From the NCBI GenBank assembly GCA_016714125.1, contig JADJNX010000013.1, forward strand, positions 22,583 to 86,582: a DNA stretch of 64,000 nt. The letters are read 5' to 3'. Each line of letters starts with the position of its first letter. Within the stretch, counting starts at the first letter, position 1. The translations under genes and the position numbers were made by a program. The stretch is from Ignavibacteriales bacterium (GTDB taxonomy: Bacteria; Bacteroidota; Ignavibacteria; Ignavibacteriales; Ignavibacteriaceae). Positions 29,600-39,812 of the stretch are shown one piece after another. The notes beneath the pieces were generated by a model. The model was not told where the DNA came from, did no database searches, and saw nothing but the letters and a program-made list of their open reading frames with translations.

Positions 29600-29810
29600 T
29601 AACGCCAAAAAAGGCAGATATATTACAATACTTGGCTTACCACAAGGTATGGTCAAAGTACAGATGATTAGATTGGGAATCTCAGAAGGTGACAGAATAT
29701 TTTGCCTTGAGAGATTGCCGGGTGGAACGGTTGTTATACAAAAAAACAGGCAGGAGATAGCTATGGGCTATGAGCTTGCCCGTCAGATACTAATTTCAGA
29801 AGACCTTTGA
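29580..29810 (+). CDS. feoA: Ferrous iron transport accessory protein FeoA
   Basis: Small cytoplasmic SH3-like protein of the Feo system. 76 residues from ATG 29580: ILGLPQGMVKVQMIRLGISEGD, LPGGTVVIQKNRQEIAMGYELAR. It lies between fur and feoB with overlap on the left and one base on the right. Confidence 0.9.
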   Translation: MEKRTLDNAKKGRYITILGLPQGMVKVQMIRLGISEGDRIFCLERLPGGTVVIQKNRQEIAMGYELARQILISEDL

Positions 29811-29811
29811 T

Positions 29812-31494
29812 ATGAGAACAGAAACAACGGGCATTAAAGTTGACCCGAAAAATTTATTACAAAATCCCGTACAAGGCAGCACCCTCGTTGAGAGAAAAAG
29901 GGTTGTGCTTGTCGGGAATCCCAATGTTGGCAAATCGTGTGTGTTTAACTATCTCAGTGGCGCATATGTAGATGTTTCAAATTTCCCGGGAACAACCGTA
30001 GCACTCAGCTCAGGTAATTATAAAGAATACGAAATAATCGATACACCGGGAATTTATGGAGTTTCCTCATTTAATGATGAAGAGAGAGTAGCCCGTGATG
30101 TTATCATTGAAGCTGACATTATTATCAATGTTGTGAATTCACTTCATCTCGAACGGGACTTGTTCCTTACAAAACAACTGATTGAAATGGGTAAAAAAGT
30201 AACAATCGTGTTAAATTTTACAGATGAAGTGAAAAGAAAAAAGATTAAAATAGATGCCGCCCGTCTTTCTGCACTTTTTTGGTGTTGAGGTTATTGAGAC
30301 ATCGGCAATAAATAAATCAGGATTTGAAAATTTATCTGATGCGATTAAAAAAGCCAGAACCGGTATTGTCAGTGGTGAGATTACAGGCCGTTTAAATCAG
30401 CATATAATCAATAATCACGGCAGAGGCCTTGCACTTCTGGTCGCAGAAGGTGATGAAGAAGTTTCCGCAAAATATGGATTTGAGTGCGGAACGGCTGATG
30501 ACAGAGAAGCCATTTATATCGAAAGAAGAAAAACTGTTAATGAGATTATCGCTGAAGTTGAGTACGAAGACTCTTCCAAAGGGAGATTTTTTAATCTTTT
30601 AGGCAGCCTTTCACTCAATCCTATTACGGGTCTTCCAATTCTTGCTGTTGTTTTGGTGATTCTTTATTATCTCATTGGTGATGTTGTTGCCCAACAGGTT
30701 GTTGGATATACTGAAGATGTGATCGGAAAACAATATTTTGAGTTTTATACCAAAAGTTTTGTGAGTGAAGTCTCTGCAGTTGATATCAATGTTACCGAAC
30801 TTGATGCCGAGGGGAACCCCGGAGCAAACAAATTATTCAGTTTTAACGCGAAAAAACAATAGCCACTGCAATTCTGCAGTTTGTTATTCCATGCTCGGCT
30901 CAACTTGCAGTTATAGCCGTGCTTGCAGCCACTGCCGGTCCGCAAGCCATGCTGGTGTATGCAGTAGTCATTATCGCAATGATGTTGACAGTTTCAACAG
31001 TTTTGCATAAAATGCTTCCCGGACAAAGTACTCCTCTCCTGATTGATCTTCCAATGATGAGAATCCCAAGAATTGATAATATTCTTAAAAAGACCTGGCA
31101 TCGCTCAATCGGCTTTATGAAAGAAGCATCTGTATGGTTTTTTGTCGGAGCTCTTGGAGTGGGCCTCATGGAAATTACAGGTTTACTCAAAATATTTACT
31201 TATTTTCTGACCCCAATTACCGTAAACTGGTTAAAACTCCCTGCAGAAGCTTCAGTAGCCTTTGTAATGGGGACAGTAAGAAGGGATTTTGGGGCTGCAG
31301 GGCTGTTTAATTTAGCTCTCACCCCGATGCAAGTGGCGGTTTCTCTCATCGTAATAACTCTTTTTGTTCCCTGTATTGCTTCATTTATGGTGATGTTAAA
31401 GGAAAGAGGCTGGAAAGAAGGATTTACAATTTGGGTAAGTGCATGGGTGATCGCATTTTTAGTTGGTGGACTTACGGCACTTGTGGTAATATAA
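29812..31494 (+). CDS. feoB: Ferrous iron transporter FeoB, frameshifted and with an internal segment missing
   Basis: G-protein-coupled Fe(II) permease. G1 VGNPNVGKSCVFNYLSG, G2 FPGTT, G3 DTPGIYG, G4 NFTD, and the SA of VIETSAIN are visible. A shift at the T run 30275-30280 joins ORF 29812..30288 to the frame of 30254..30862. That frame reaches the first membrane helix (LPILAVVLVILYYLIGDVV), then an unusual polar stretch to FSFNAKK. Near 30860 the sequence jumps to EKTIATAILQFVIPCSAQLAV, skipping the family's LLEDSGY and GLGCD region, roughly 90-100 residues. ORF 30919..31494 holds the remaining helices. Confidence 0.88.
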
Positions 31495-31510
31495 TGGATC
31501 GAATTAACTG

Positions 31511-32224
31511 ATGGTAAAAAGCGAATACCCGATTTTCTGGGAAAAAGAAGATTTCAGCATTAAAATATTTTGCTCCATACCGGCAATAGCTACCGGAATT
31601 TTGCTCAGGGCAGGGGATTCCAAATTTGTTATTGATCCGGGTGATGGGATCCTTAGAGACCTTAATGTTGAACTTCATCCTGACGAAATACTTTCGATAA
31701 CCGACGTTTTTATCACACATGGTCACCACGATCATGTTGGTGGTGTATGGTCACTTCTTACTTATCTTAGAGTAATGAGAAAAAGGACCGAGCTGAATTT
31801 GTATTACCCCGAGGGATGTGTCGAGATAGAGAGTATCTATAATGCATTTAGAACAGTATATTCCAAAAGTACTTCTTACCAAATCAATCTTAAAAAAATA
31901 ATGGATTATAATCGTTTTACCCGAAGGGGAGTGACGATTAATCCATTTCCAGTCTGCCATAGTGAATTTATTAACGATAGTAATGAAACCCGTCTTGTTC
32001 CTGCACTTGGATATAAATTTGGATATAAGGGTAAAAAGATTTGTTACGGTGGCGATACTGCTTTTTGTCCCGAGTTGTTAAAACATGCAAAAGGAGCCGA
32101 TTTAGCTATACTTGAAGCAGGAGAAGAGGAAGAATCGGGTGACGGTATGCACATGACAATGGAAGAAGCAGAATTGATTGGGAACTCTGCAAAAGAGTTT
32201 TTCCTTGTACATGTACCACAATAA
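31511..32224 (+). CDS. Metallo-beta-lactamase-fold hydrolase
   Basis: Zinc hydrolase with HGHHDHVGG near residue 78, a further His in PVCHSEF, the metal Asp in YGGDTAF, and a final His in LVHVPQ. The layout resembles RNase Z-like or related single-domain MBL hydrolases, but no tRNase-specific exosite arm is obvious. 237 residues, intact. It follows feoB by 16 bases and could be co-transcribed. Substrate unknown. Confidence 0.82.
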   Translation: MVKSEYPIFWEKEDFSIKIFCSIPAIATGILLRAGDSKFVIDPGDGILRDLNVELHPDEILSITDVFITHGHHDHVGGVWSLLTYLRVMRKRTELNLYYPEGCVEIESIYNAFRTVYSKSTSYQINLKKIMDYNRFTRRGVTINPFPVCHSEFINDSNETRLVPALGYKFGYKGKKICYGGDTAFCPELLKHAKGADLAILEAGEEEESGDGMHMTMEEAELIGNSAKEFFLVHVPQ

Positions 32225-32263
32225 TTATTTAGTTTTAAAATTTCCACAAATAAAGGTTTGTTG

Positions 32264-33310
32264 ATGAAGAGTATTTTTTCTTATCTGATGATGATGTTGC
32301 TTTTTTTAATAGTCGAATCTAATGCACAGAGTGCTTCTGAGATGACGTTTGAAGGTGAAAAACATCTTAAAAATATAAAGATGCTCACAAATGGCGGTGA
32401 AAATGCAGAGGCGTATCTCTCCTTTGACCAGAAAAAACTGATTTTACAAGCCAAAATCGATGGATTGGAATGTGATCAGATTTTCACTATGAATATTGAT
32501 GGCAGTGACAAAAAAATGGTTTCAACGGGAAAAGGAAGAACAACCTGTTCCTATTTTCTCCCCGGAGATAAAAAAATCATTTATGCTTCCACTCATCTTA
32601 GTGGTGATAAATGTCCACCAAATCCTGATTTTTCAAAAGGTTATGTGTGGAAGTTATACGACGAATTTGAAATCTTTATCGCTGATGCCAATGGTAAAAA
32701 CATAGTTCAGGTCACAAAAAATGATTCTTACGATGCCGAAGCCACAGTTTCACCAAAGGGTGACAAAATTGTATTCACTTCTCTCAGAGATGGTGATCCG
32801 GAACTCTATCTGATGGATATTGATGGCAGTAACCAGGAAAGAATCACATTTGAAAAAGGATATGATGGCGGGGCATTCTTCTCGCAGGATGGTTCCAAAC
32901 TTGTTTATAGAGCAAGCAGACCTGTTTCCGAAAAGGAGCTTCAGGATTATGATGAATTAGTGAAAGAAAGACTCGTGCGTCCGGGAATTCTCGAAATTCA
33001 TGTAATGGATATTGAAACAAAGAAGGTGACAAAAGTAACCAATTTTGGTAAGGCAAGTTTTGCACCATTTATGCATCCCGATGGCAAAAGAATTATTTTT
33101 TGTTCAAATGCGAATAGCAAAGACCCAAGAAATTTTGATCTATATCTGATCAATTCCGATGGAACAGGCCTTGAGCAGGTAACATTTAATGAGACATTTG
33201 ATGGCTTCCCGATGTTCACAGCCGATGGTAAACATCTTGTTTTTGCTTCCAACAGGTTCAATAAAGAGCGTGGCGACACTCATGTATTTATTGCAGAATG
33301 GGTTGATTAA
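32264..33310 (+). CDS. Exported TolB-like beta-propeller protein
   Basis: Signal peptide (MMMLLFLIVESNAQ). The body has TolB/PD40-type blades: QIFTMNIDGSDKKMVSTG, PELYLMDIDGSNQERITF, FDLYLINSDGTGLEQVTF, each preceded by a PDGK or PKGDKI turn. Such propellers bind protein or sugar ligands in the periplasm; this is not the Tol-Pal TolB itself, which has a distinct N-terminal domain. ATG 32264 is preferred to TTG 32258. Followed by an esterase gene. Confidence 0.82.
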   Translation: MKSIFSYLMMMLLFLIVESNAQSASEMTFEGEKHLKNIKMLTNGGENAEAYLSFDQKKLILQAKIDGLECDQIFTMNIDGSDKKMVSTGKGRTTCSYFLPGDKKIIYASTHLSGDKCPPNPDFSKGYVWKLYDEFEIFIADANGKNIVQVTKNDSYDAEATVSPKGDKIVFTSLRDGDPELYLMDIDGSNQERITFEKGYDGGAFFSQDGSKLVYRASRPVSEKELQDYDELVKERLVRPGILEIHVMDIETKKVTKVTNFGKASFAPFMHPDGKRIIFCSNANSKDPRNFDLYLINSDGTGLEQVTFNETFDGFPMFTADGKHLVFASNRFNKERGDTHVFIAEWVD

Positions 33311-33320
33311 GTAAGTGAAC

Positions 33321-34211
33321 ATGGCAATTAAGAGAATCCATCTCTTCTTTTTACTTCTGCTGTTTGTTACAGCAGTTTATCCTCAGGATTCCGTATCACT
33401 AAGGTTCTTTGCACCCGGAGTACCGTTTAATGAACTGGATAAATCGAGCAGTGATAAATCTGTAGTTTACAACAAACTCTTTATTTACACCCCAAAAGAG
33501 TATAAAAAAAATAGTGAAAGTTATCCTCTTGTTTATCTTCTTCATGGTTGGGCCGGTTCGTCGTATGACTGGAAAAACAACTATGATATCCAGAAACTGG
33601 CAGATAAATACAAGATGATAATTGTGTTACCCGATGGTTATTATGATTCCTGGTACGGGGACAATATCAACAAAAAGGAACTTCAGTACGAAAGTGGATT
33701 TTGGAAGAGAATTGTCCCCTATGTGGAGACAAAATACAGAATTGATTCAAAAAATATTTTCATCACAGGTCTTAGTATGGGTGGACATGGTGCCATCAAC
33801 TTTTATTTGAAGTATAATGATCATTTTCGGGCTGCCGGCTCAATGAGTGGAATTCTGGATATCTCTCTTTTTCAAGATAAATGGGGCATAAAGAAGAAGT
33901 TTGGTGAATATAAAAAGAACAAACAGTATTGGGACAAACATTCTGCGATTCAACTTCTAAAGACATTTAAGGGTGATAAAACGAATCTTAAAATGTTTAT
34001 TACCTGTGGTGAAAAAGATTTTGCCTTAAAGGCAAATACACAATTTTTATCAACCGCAGGAAAACTCAAGATTCCTGTCATAAATGTAAAAGATAAGGGA
34101 GACCATAACTGGGATTATTGGACTTCACATATCGATTCACAGATCCTGTTTTTTAATCTTATAGCTCAAAACAAAAGTATTGAACAAATCAAAAAGATTA
34201 TGAAATTGTAG
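33321..34211 (+). CDS. Exported esterase of the alpha/beta-hydrolase (esterase D) family
   Basis: Signal peptide ending TAVYPQ. Catalytic triad: Ser in FITGLSMGGHG, Asp in CGEKDFA, His in DKGDHNWDYW; the oxyanion region is VYLLHGWAGSSYDW. This set is typical of putative tributyrin or feruloyl esterases and acyl-hydrolases. About 296 residues. ATG 33321 is chosen; GTG 33315 is an alternative. A bidirectional terminator follows. Confidence 0.85.
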   Translation: MAIKRIHLFFLLLLFVTAVYPQDSVSLRFFAPGVPFNELDKSSSDKSVVYNKLFIYTPKEYKKNSESYPLVYLLHGWAGSSYDWKNNYDIQKLADKYKMIIVLPDGYYDSWYGDNINKKELQYESGFWKRIVPYVETKYRIDSKNIFITGLSMGGHGAINFYLKYNDHFRAAGSMSGILDISLFQDKWGIKKKFGEYKKNKQYWDKHSAIQLLKTFKGDKTNLKMFITCGEKDFALKANTQFLSTAGKLKIPVINVKDKGDHNWDYWTSHIDSQILFFNLIAQNKSIEQIKKIMKL

Positions 34212-34235
34212 AGAATTCATACTTATTAGATATGA

Positions 34236-34278
34236 AAAAAGAGGCTGCCTGATCTTAAAAATCAAACAGCCTCTTTTT
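34236..34278. terminator. Bidirectional intrinsic terminator
   Basis: Perfect 12-bp arms AAAAAGAGGCTG (34236-34247) and CAGCCTCTTTTT (34267-34278), between the convergent esterase and AbgT-family genes. Confidence 0.92.
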
Positions 34279-34303
34279 ATTTAAGCTTTTATGTCCTCCC
34301 GGT

Positions 34304-35830
34304 TTACGGATAATACAATCTGGAACCCGGTCCCAATGGTAAATCCAAACTTACCCATCCAACAAGAACAAGAGACCAGACAATGAAAAATACTATGGTA
34401 TATGGAACCATTGTTGATATTAGAGTTCCCAATCCTGCACCTTTGTCATAACGCTGAATCATTGCAATGATTAACGCAAAATAAGACATCATGGGCGAAA
34501 TTACGTTTGATACGCTGTCTCCAACCCTGTAGGCAACCTGTGTAAATTCCGGTGAATAACCAAGAAGCATAAACATGGGAATAAACACGGGAGCCATGAT
34601 CGCCCATTTTGCAGATGCAGAACCCATAAAAAGGTTAAGTACTGAGGTTAGAATCACAAAACTGATCATAAGAGGAATCTCACCCAGGTTCAAAGATTTC
34701 AGAAGTGTAGAACCCTCAACGGCGATAATAAGACCCAGATTTGATTTGTTCAACTCAGCGCCAAACTGTGCTGCGAAAAAAACCAGAACCATATAGGAGC
34801 CAAGGGTTTCCATCGCTTTTCCCATCCCTTTCATCACATCAGAGTCACTCCTAATTGTCTTTGCACCAATCCCATAGGCAATTCCTGCAAGTGCACCACC
34901 AAAAAAGATGATACTTACAATCCCTGACATAAAGGGTGATTTTAAGATATCATTGGTTTTAGGATCACGAAGAAATCCATTCTCGGGAATTAATCCGGCG
35001 AGGATGGCGACCACAATTGCTAACGAAGCAGCCACTGCATAAATAAGTCCTTTCCTCTCCAGATCTGTAAGAGGTTTAAGTTCTTCAGGTTTTTCATCGC
35101 CTGTGTAAGCTCCCAAGCGGGGAGAGACTATTTTTTCAGTCACCCATGTGCCTGCACCTGCGATCAAAAATGTTGAAAAAGCCATAAAATAGTAGTTCGC
35201 AGCCGGGTTAACCATGTAGGTTTTATCAATAATGTGAGCAGCTTCCTGGGAAAGTCCGGCAAGGAGAGGGTCTATCGTTCCGAGTAACAGATTTGCACTG
35301 TAGCCTCCTGATACACCTGCAAACGCCGCTGCTATGCCAAGAATCGGATGCCTTCCAACTGCCAAAAAGATTATTGCCGCAAGAGGAATAAGGAGTACAT
35401 ATCCAACTTCACTTGCTGCATTAGACATAACACCTGAGAAAACGATAACAAAAGTTAGTATTTTCTTTGGTGCTTTTAGTACGATGAGTCTGAGAGCGGT
35501 ACCCATAAGTCCACTTCCTTCGGCAACACCAATTCCGAGAAGAGCGACGAGCACTGTGCCAAGTGGGGCAAAAGAGGTAAAATTTACCACCAAGGAAGTT
35601 AGAATATAATGAAGACCATCAATCGAGAGGAGATTAACCGGTTTTATCATTTCATCCTTGGCGGGATGTTGAACTTCTATTCCGGTCCAGGATGCAAGAC
35701 CGGAGACAGCAACAATTACAACCGCAAAAATAAAAAAGAGGGTTGCAGGGTGAGGAAGAAGATTTCCTCCTTTTTCGATGATGTTTAGAAATTTATCCCA
35801 AACACCAACAGCAGGGTTATTTTTGGACAT
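34304..35830 (-). CDS. AbgT-family transporter
   Basis: Inner-membrane protein of 508 residues with about a dozen helices and two re-entrant hairpins. Family marks: LFFIFAVVIVAVSG near the start, GVAEGSGLMGTALR, VMSNAASEVGYVLLIPLAA, GVSGGYSANLLLGTIDPLLAG and the repeat GSASAKWAIMAPVFIPMF, VGDSVSNVISPMMSYFALI. AbgT takes up p-aminobenzoyl-glutamate; relatives export sulfonamides, so direction here is not certain. AGGAGAG precedes ATG 35830. Confidence 0.92.
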   Translation of the reverse strand: MSKNNPAVGVWDKFLNIIEKGGNLLPHPATLFFIFAVVIVAVSGLASWTGIEVQHPAKDEMIKPVNLLSIDGLHYILTSLVVNFTSFAPLGTVLVALLGIGVAEGSGLMGTALRLIVLKAPKKILTFVIVFSGVMSNAASEVGYVLLIPLAAIIFLAVGRHPILGIAAAFAGVSGGYSANLLLGTIDPLLAGLSQEAAHIIDKTYMVNPAANYYFMAFSTFLIAGAGTWVTEKIVSPRLGAYTGDEKPEELKPLTDLERKGLIYAVAASLAIVVAILAGLIPENGFLRDPKTNDILKSPFMSGIVSIIFFGGALAGIAYGIGAKTIRSDSDVMKGMGKAMETLGSYMVLVFFAAQFGAELNKSNLGLIIAVEGSTLLKSLNLGEIPLMISFVILTSVLNLFMGSASAKWAIMAPVFIPMFMLLGYSPEFTQVAYRVGDSVSNVISPMMSYFALIIAMIQRYDKGAGLGTLISTMVPYTIVFFIVWSLVLVGWVSLDLPLGPGSRLYYP

Positions 35831-35908
35831 AGCTCTCCTGTTGTTTTAATAAACTTTGATTATATACAATAATGCGAAATTGTGGCTTTTAGTTCACTTC
35901 GGCCGGAG

Positions 35909-37417
35909 TTATTTTACATGGGCCGGAAGAGTAAATGAGATGGTAGTGCCTTTGTCCAGTTCACTTTCCACTTTGATGGTACCGCCTTGAATTTCAACAA
36001 AATCCCTGGAGAGTAAAAGACCCATGCCCGTACCCTGCTCATTGTTTGTTCCTTCAGATGAGACGATAGAATCAATCTTAAAAAGCCTGCCAAGATTTTC
36101 AGCGGAAATTCCCACACCATTATCTGAGACAGATAATTCAATAAGGTCTTCCAGATTTTTAGCCGTTACCTTAATTTCACCGGCATAGTTTGTGAATTTT
36201 ACACTATTTGAAATAAGATTCCTCAGAATCATCTCAAGCATGTTTTTATCGCAAATTGCTGTGAAGGATGGATCCACCTCATTAAAAAGAGAAATGTTCT
36301 TTTTTAGAGCATTTGTTTCACTTAGGAAGAGTACCTCCTGCACGGTCTGTCGCAAATTGCGCGGTTTTGGATCAAAATCAATTCTCCCTGACTGAACTCT
36401 CGTCCAGAGGAGCAAATTATCGATTAATGAATAAATAACTTTTGCTGACTCAAAAATGCCGGTCGAGAATTCTCTCATCTCGTCTTTTGTGAGATCATTT
36501 AAATAATTAACAAGCATCTCAGATAGACCCAACAATCCCGTGAAAGGGGATTTTAAGTCATGAGCCAGAATAGCAAGGAACTTGTCTTTTGACAGGTTTG
36601 CATCTTTTAATTCTTTTTCAGACCTTCTGAGAGCATCTTCTACAAGTTTAAGGGTGGTTATATCCTGGTTGCTTGCACGACGGCCATAGTTTTTACCATC
36701 TTTGGCGATGATAGCGAGAGATTTATGGGCAATCCATCTAATTTCTCCATTTTTAGTGACGATCCTGAAAACCCTGACAAGTGGTTCTTTAGATTTCAGT
36801 CCGTTTTCGAGATCCCGCCAAATTTTGTCTCTGTCTTCAGGGTGGATAATTCTTCTCAGAAGAGCCGGATCATGCTCAAAATCGGCAGCATCATAACCCG
36901 TGATTCTTTTTGCAGAGGGTGAAACATAATTAAAAGAGTTTTTATCGGTCAACCAGTATTCAAAATCGTATGAAAAATCAGCCAGCATCTGAAATTTGGC
37001 TTCACTTGCTTTTAACTCACGGTGTTGTTTAACCAGGGTGAGGTGGGCAATAATTCTGGCGTTAAGTTCATCAAAATTGATAGGTTTAGTTACATAATCA
37101 ACACCACCGGCGTCAAATCCTTTAACCTTGTCAACTGTATCAGTAAGAGCTGTCAGAAAGATAATTGGAATATCCTCGGTCTGCTCCATCTGTTTTACGA
37201 TTCTACAGACTTCAAAGCCGTCGAGTCCCGGCATCTTAATATCAAGAAGGATTAAATCGGGCAAATAATCATTTAATAATTCCAAAGCCTCGTTACCAGA
37301 AGTGGCTTGAGAGATTTCAAAACCAGCCTGAGTCAGTCTGATTAAAAGATATTTGAGATTAGTTGCGTCGTCATCAACAACTAAAATTTTTGAGCCTATA
37401 TGGTTGTAATGTGTCAC
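35909..37417 (-). CDS. Hybrid response regulator-PAS-histidine kinase
   Basis: N-terminal receiver with ILVVDDDATN, phospho-acceptor Asp in LILLDIKMPGLDG, and KPIN near the end. A PAS domain follows (DFEYWLTDKNSFNYVSPSAKRITGY). HisKA has the phospho-acceptor His in LAILAHDLKSPFTGL, and the ATPase has NLISNSVKFT, DNGVGI and GTGMGLLLSRDF. The start at GTG 37417 gives a receiver-proximal N-terminus; the longer ORF to 37555 is the antisense shadow of the divergent glycosyltransferase. Such receiver-first kinases often sit at the end of a signalling relay. No partner gene is adjacent. Confidence 0.85.
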   Translation of the reverse strand: MTHYNHIGSKILVVDDDATNLKYLLIRLTQAGFEISQATSGNEALELLNDYLPDLILLDIKMPGLDGFEVCRIVKQMEQTEDIPIIFLTALTDTVDKVKGFDAGGVDYVTKPINFDELNARIIAHLTLVKQHRELKASEAKFQMLADFSYDFEYWLTDKNSFNYVSPSAKRITGYDAADFEHDPALLRRIIHPEDRDKIWRDLENGLKSKEPLVRVFRIVTKNGEIRWIAHKSLAIIAKDGKNYGRRASNQDITTLKLVEDALRRSEKELKDANLSKDKFLAILAHDLKSPFTGLLGLSEMLVNYLNDLTKDEMREFSTGIFESAKVIYSLIDNLLLWTRVQSGRIDFDPKPRNLRQTVQEVLFLSETNALKKNISLFNEVDPSFTAICDKNMLEMILRNLISNSVKFTNYAGEIKVTAKNLEDLIELSVSDNGVGISAENLGRLFKIDSIVSSEGTNNEQGTGMGLLLSRDFVEIQGGTIKVESELDKGTTISFTLPAHVK

Positions 37418-37468
37418 AATGTGCCGGTCAGATTTGTTGGTGTTTAATAATTGCAAAACATAAGTTAA

Positions 37469-38539
37469 ATTGCTCTTAAAATTAATAAAATTTTCAACAA
37501 AAACGCAGACAAAACGATTAAAATTTTTGCAGTCATCCCCGTAGTCGATGATCATTTATCACTAAAAATCCTCCTCGACAATCTTCTAACAGCCAGCAAT
37601 AAAAATCATTTAACCGGAGTAGTGGTTGTAACAGGTACAAAGAGTAAAGAGATTGAATGGGTCGTCAGTAATGCACAGTCGAAAGATTTTCATCTTGTTT
37701 TGTTGCAGAATCCTGACCGATACACCCCTCATGCGTTGAATATTGGAATAAAATATGCCATTGGAGAGGGAGCAGAGATCATTCAGATGCTTGGGGCACA
37801 CAGTTACCTGAATATCGATTATTTCGCAAATCTTGCAAATATTGTAGAAAATAATAAAGATATTTCAATGTTCTCACCATGTTACGAGTTTTTCCCCGCT
37901 GCAAACATGCTTGAAAGGTCGATCCAGCTTTTTCATCTGTCGAGGTTGGGTAGAAACTGGCAAAGGATATATCGTCCAACAAAACCGGTTCCGGGATTTG
38001 GAAGTGGTGCTTTTGCAATCAGGAGTTCGATAATAGCAAAGACGGGTTATTTTGATGAGAAGTTTATAAGGAATCAGGATAATGAATTTTTTAGTCGGGC
38101 TTGTCGTGTCGGTTTTAAGGGAATGGCATTTCCGGAATTAAAATACTACTACAGGACAAGAAATTCCATCAAAAAACTCAGAGAACAAAATTTTGATTAT
38201 GGTAGATTTTTTGCACTCGATCCCTTTAGCCACAGCCTGAAACAAGCTGCACCGGTTCTATTCTATTCTTTCCTTCTGCTTCTTGCATGTGCAACCGCAA
38301 TATTTTATTTCGCTAATATGCCAAAATATGGACTTCTCACCAACGGTTTGTTTATGCTAACCATGGGGGTATATCTTGCGGCTATAATGGTAGAGAGTTT
38401 CAGGAGATTTATGCAAGACGGCGCCGCGGCACTCAATCTTCCATCGATCCTGATAATGATGCATCTGTATTATGCGATGGGGAGTTTTTCAGGGTTTTTG
38501 TTTGGCCAAAAAAGGCACGATGGTAATAAAAAAGAATAA
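37469..38539 (+). CDS. Family 2 glycosyltransferase (ExoA-like), start unresolved
   Basis: The frame is open from 37469. The conserved fold starts IFAVIPVVDDHLSLKILLDNLL at about 37523, but no ATG, GTG or TTG occurs in frame before GTG 37622, so either a rare start or a small indel lies upstream. Motifs: QNPDRYTPHALNIGIKYAIG, MLGAHSYLN (the ExoA-type GAH variant of the metal site), GFGSGAFAIR and NQDNEFFSRACRVGFK. Three C-terminal membrane helices begin near residue 260. It probably builds surface polysaccharide on a lipid carrier. It overlaps the convergent O-antigen ligase gene by 107 bp. Confidence 0.78.
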   Translation: MALKINKIFNKNADKTIKIFAVIPVVDDHLSLKILLDNLLTASNKNHLTGVVVVTGTKSKEIEWVVSNAQSKDFHLVLLQNPDRYTPHALNIGIKYAIGEGAEIIQMLGAHSYLNIDYFANLANIVENNKDISMFSPCYEFFPAANMLERSIQLFHLSRLGRNWQRIYRPTKPVPGFGSGAFAIRSSIIAKTGYFDEKFIRNQDNEFFSRACRVGFKGMAFPELKYYYRTRNSIKKLREQNFDYGRFFALDPFSHSLKQAAPVLFYSFLLLLACATAIFYFANMPKYGLLTNGLFMLTMGVYLAAIMVESFRRFMQDGAAALNLPSILIMMHLYYAMGSFSGFLFGQKRHDGNKKE

Positions 38540-39812
38540 TCATGAAACAGATCCAAAAAGGAAGATCAACCATCAGCCAGCCATGAGTGAGCAAGCCAAT
38601 AGACTCAAAAAATCCTCTGGCAAACAAACCAATTCCAACCGATAAAGCACCCGTAACAAGAATAAATCCATTCCAGTCAACCATTCTTAATTTCCCGGCA
38701 ACTTTACTTCCAAAATAGATAAACATCCCGGGTAGCCACAATGCTGTGATTATTCCAGGAATTCCCAATTCAGTGGCTCTAAAAATGAAAAAGTTATGTG
38801 AGAGTCCTGTGTCTCCTGCGTCGGTATAAAGCCTTTTAATCATAAATTCGGCATAAGAGCCGGAAGGTGCAGTTATATATTTAAAGAAAAAATCTTTAAA
38901 TTGGTCGGGTCCGGCCCCAAAAAAAGGATTTGCTTTTATCGTTTCCCACGACATACTCCAAAGGTGATCCCTGATATTCAGAAACTTTTCAAATCGCAGA
39001 AAAAAAGAGAAAAATTCGTTTACCGGGGGAATAAATAACACAGCCAGTATAAAAACAGTAATTGAAAGGATAAATTTTAATCTCAGATTTGGATAAACAA
39101 TTAAAATAAAAGTGGTCGTACCCAACACAAAGGTAAGAAGTGCGGCGCGGGAATTGGTGAACACAAGTCCCACAAAAAGAAATAAGGCCAAAAAAGTGAT
39201 TAATAACTTTTGGAAAGGGGACTTTTTGTTTTTTAGGAAAAAGGAAAAAAATATTGCAAGAAGTGCAACTGCAATTGTACCCCCGGCTACATTGATATTG
39301 GCAAATATGCCAGTCACTCTGATTGGTGCTTCTGAAGCAAGAAGAACAATGAAACCCTGAGTTATCAGATTGTAAAAAACACCTGAAGATGTAACAAATC
39401 CGGCAAGAATCACGGTGGAGACAAGGATTATCAGTTCCTTAAACCCAGTTAAGTTTTTATAGATAAGAAAAGCAAAACCGAAGAAAATAAATTGTCTGCT
39501 TGTTGCGGTTAAACCCTTAATTGGATTGCCTGAAAAAATAGATGAGAATAGAAGTGAAAGAATTGTAAAAATAATAAAATAGATTAATGCAGGAGGTAAA
39601 CCCGATTGTTCTCGCTTGTGGATATAGTTGGAATAAGCATACCATGAAAGCGATAATGCTGCCCAAACGATGATTCCAAACCGTAAAACAACATTTAAGT
39701 CACTACTGGTCAGGATCAAAAGACTGATTGTGACAAAGAGATTAAGATCGTAACCGCCAGCTTTTAACAACAAATAATAGACAAAAACTCCGAGTAAAAG
39801 TGGAATTGCCAC
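38433..39812 (-). CDS. O-antigen ligase/polymerase (Wzy_C) family membrane protein
   Basis: About ten membrane helices with a central periplasmic loop. RFEKFLNIRDHLWSMSWETIKANPFFGAGPDQF and LSHNFFIFRATELGIPG are typical of the Wzy_C/WaaL family that joins or polymerises surface glycans. The frame is open upstream for about 75 bases (AFAGILALLAIGSAFLPQV), completing the first helix, but has no normal start codon there, so the true gene likely begins near 39887. The 3' end overlaps the glycosyltransferase by 107 bp. Confidence 0.82.
   Translation of the reverse strand: MAIPLLLGVFVYYLLLKAGGYDLNLFVTISLLILTSSDLNVVLRFGIIVWAALSLSWYAYSNYIHKREQSGLPPALIYFIIFTILSLLFSSIFSGNPIKGLTATSRQFIFFGFAFLIYKNLTGFKELIILVSTVILAGFVTSSGVFYNLITQGFIVLLASEAPIRVTGIFANINVAGGTIAVALLAIFFSFFLKNKKSPFQKLLITFLALFLFVGLVFTNSRAALLTFVLGTTTFILIVYPNLRLKFILSITVFILAVLFIPPVNEFFSFFLRFEKFLNIRDHLWSMSWETIKANPFFGAGPDQFKDFFFKYITAPSGSYAEFMIKRLYTDAGDTGLSHNFFIFRATELGIPGIITALWLPGMFIYFGSKVAGKLRMVDWNGFILVTGALSVGIGLFARGFFESIGLLTHGWLMVDLPFWICFMIILFYYHRAFFGQTKTLKNSPSHNTDASLSGSMED

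Noticed and set aside
37418..37555. N-terminal extension of the histidine kinase
   Set aside because: It is antisense to the conserved start of the divergent glycosyltransferase, and receiver domain homology begins after 37417.
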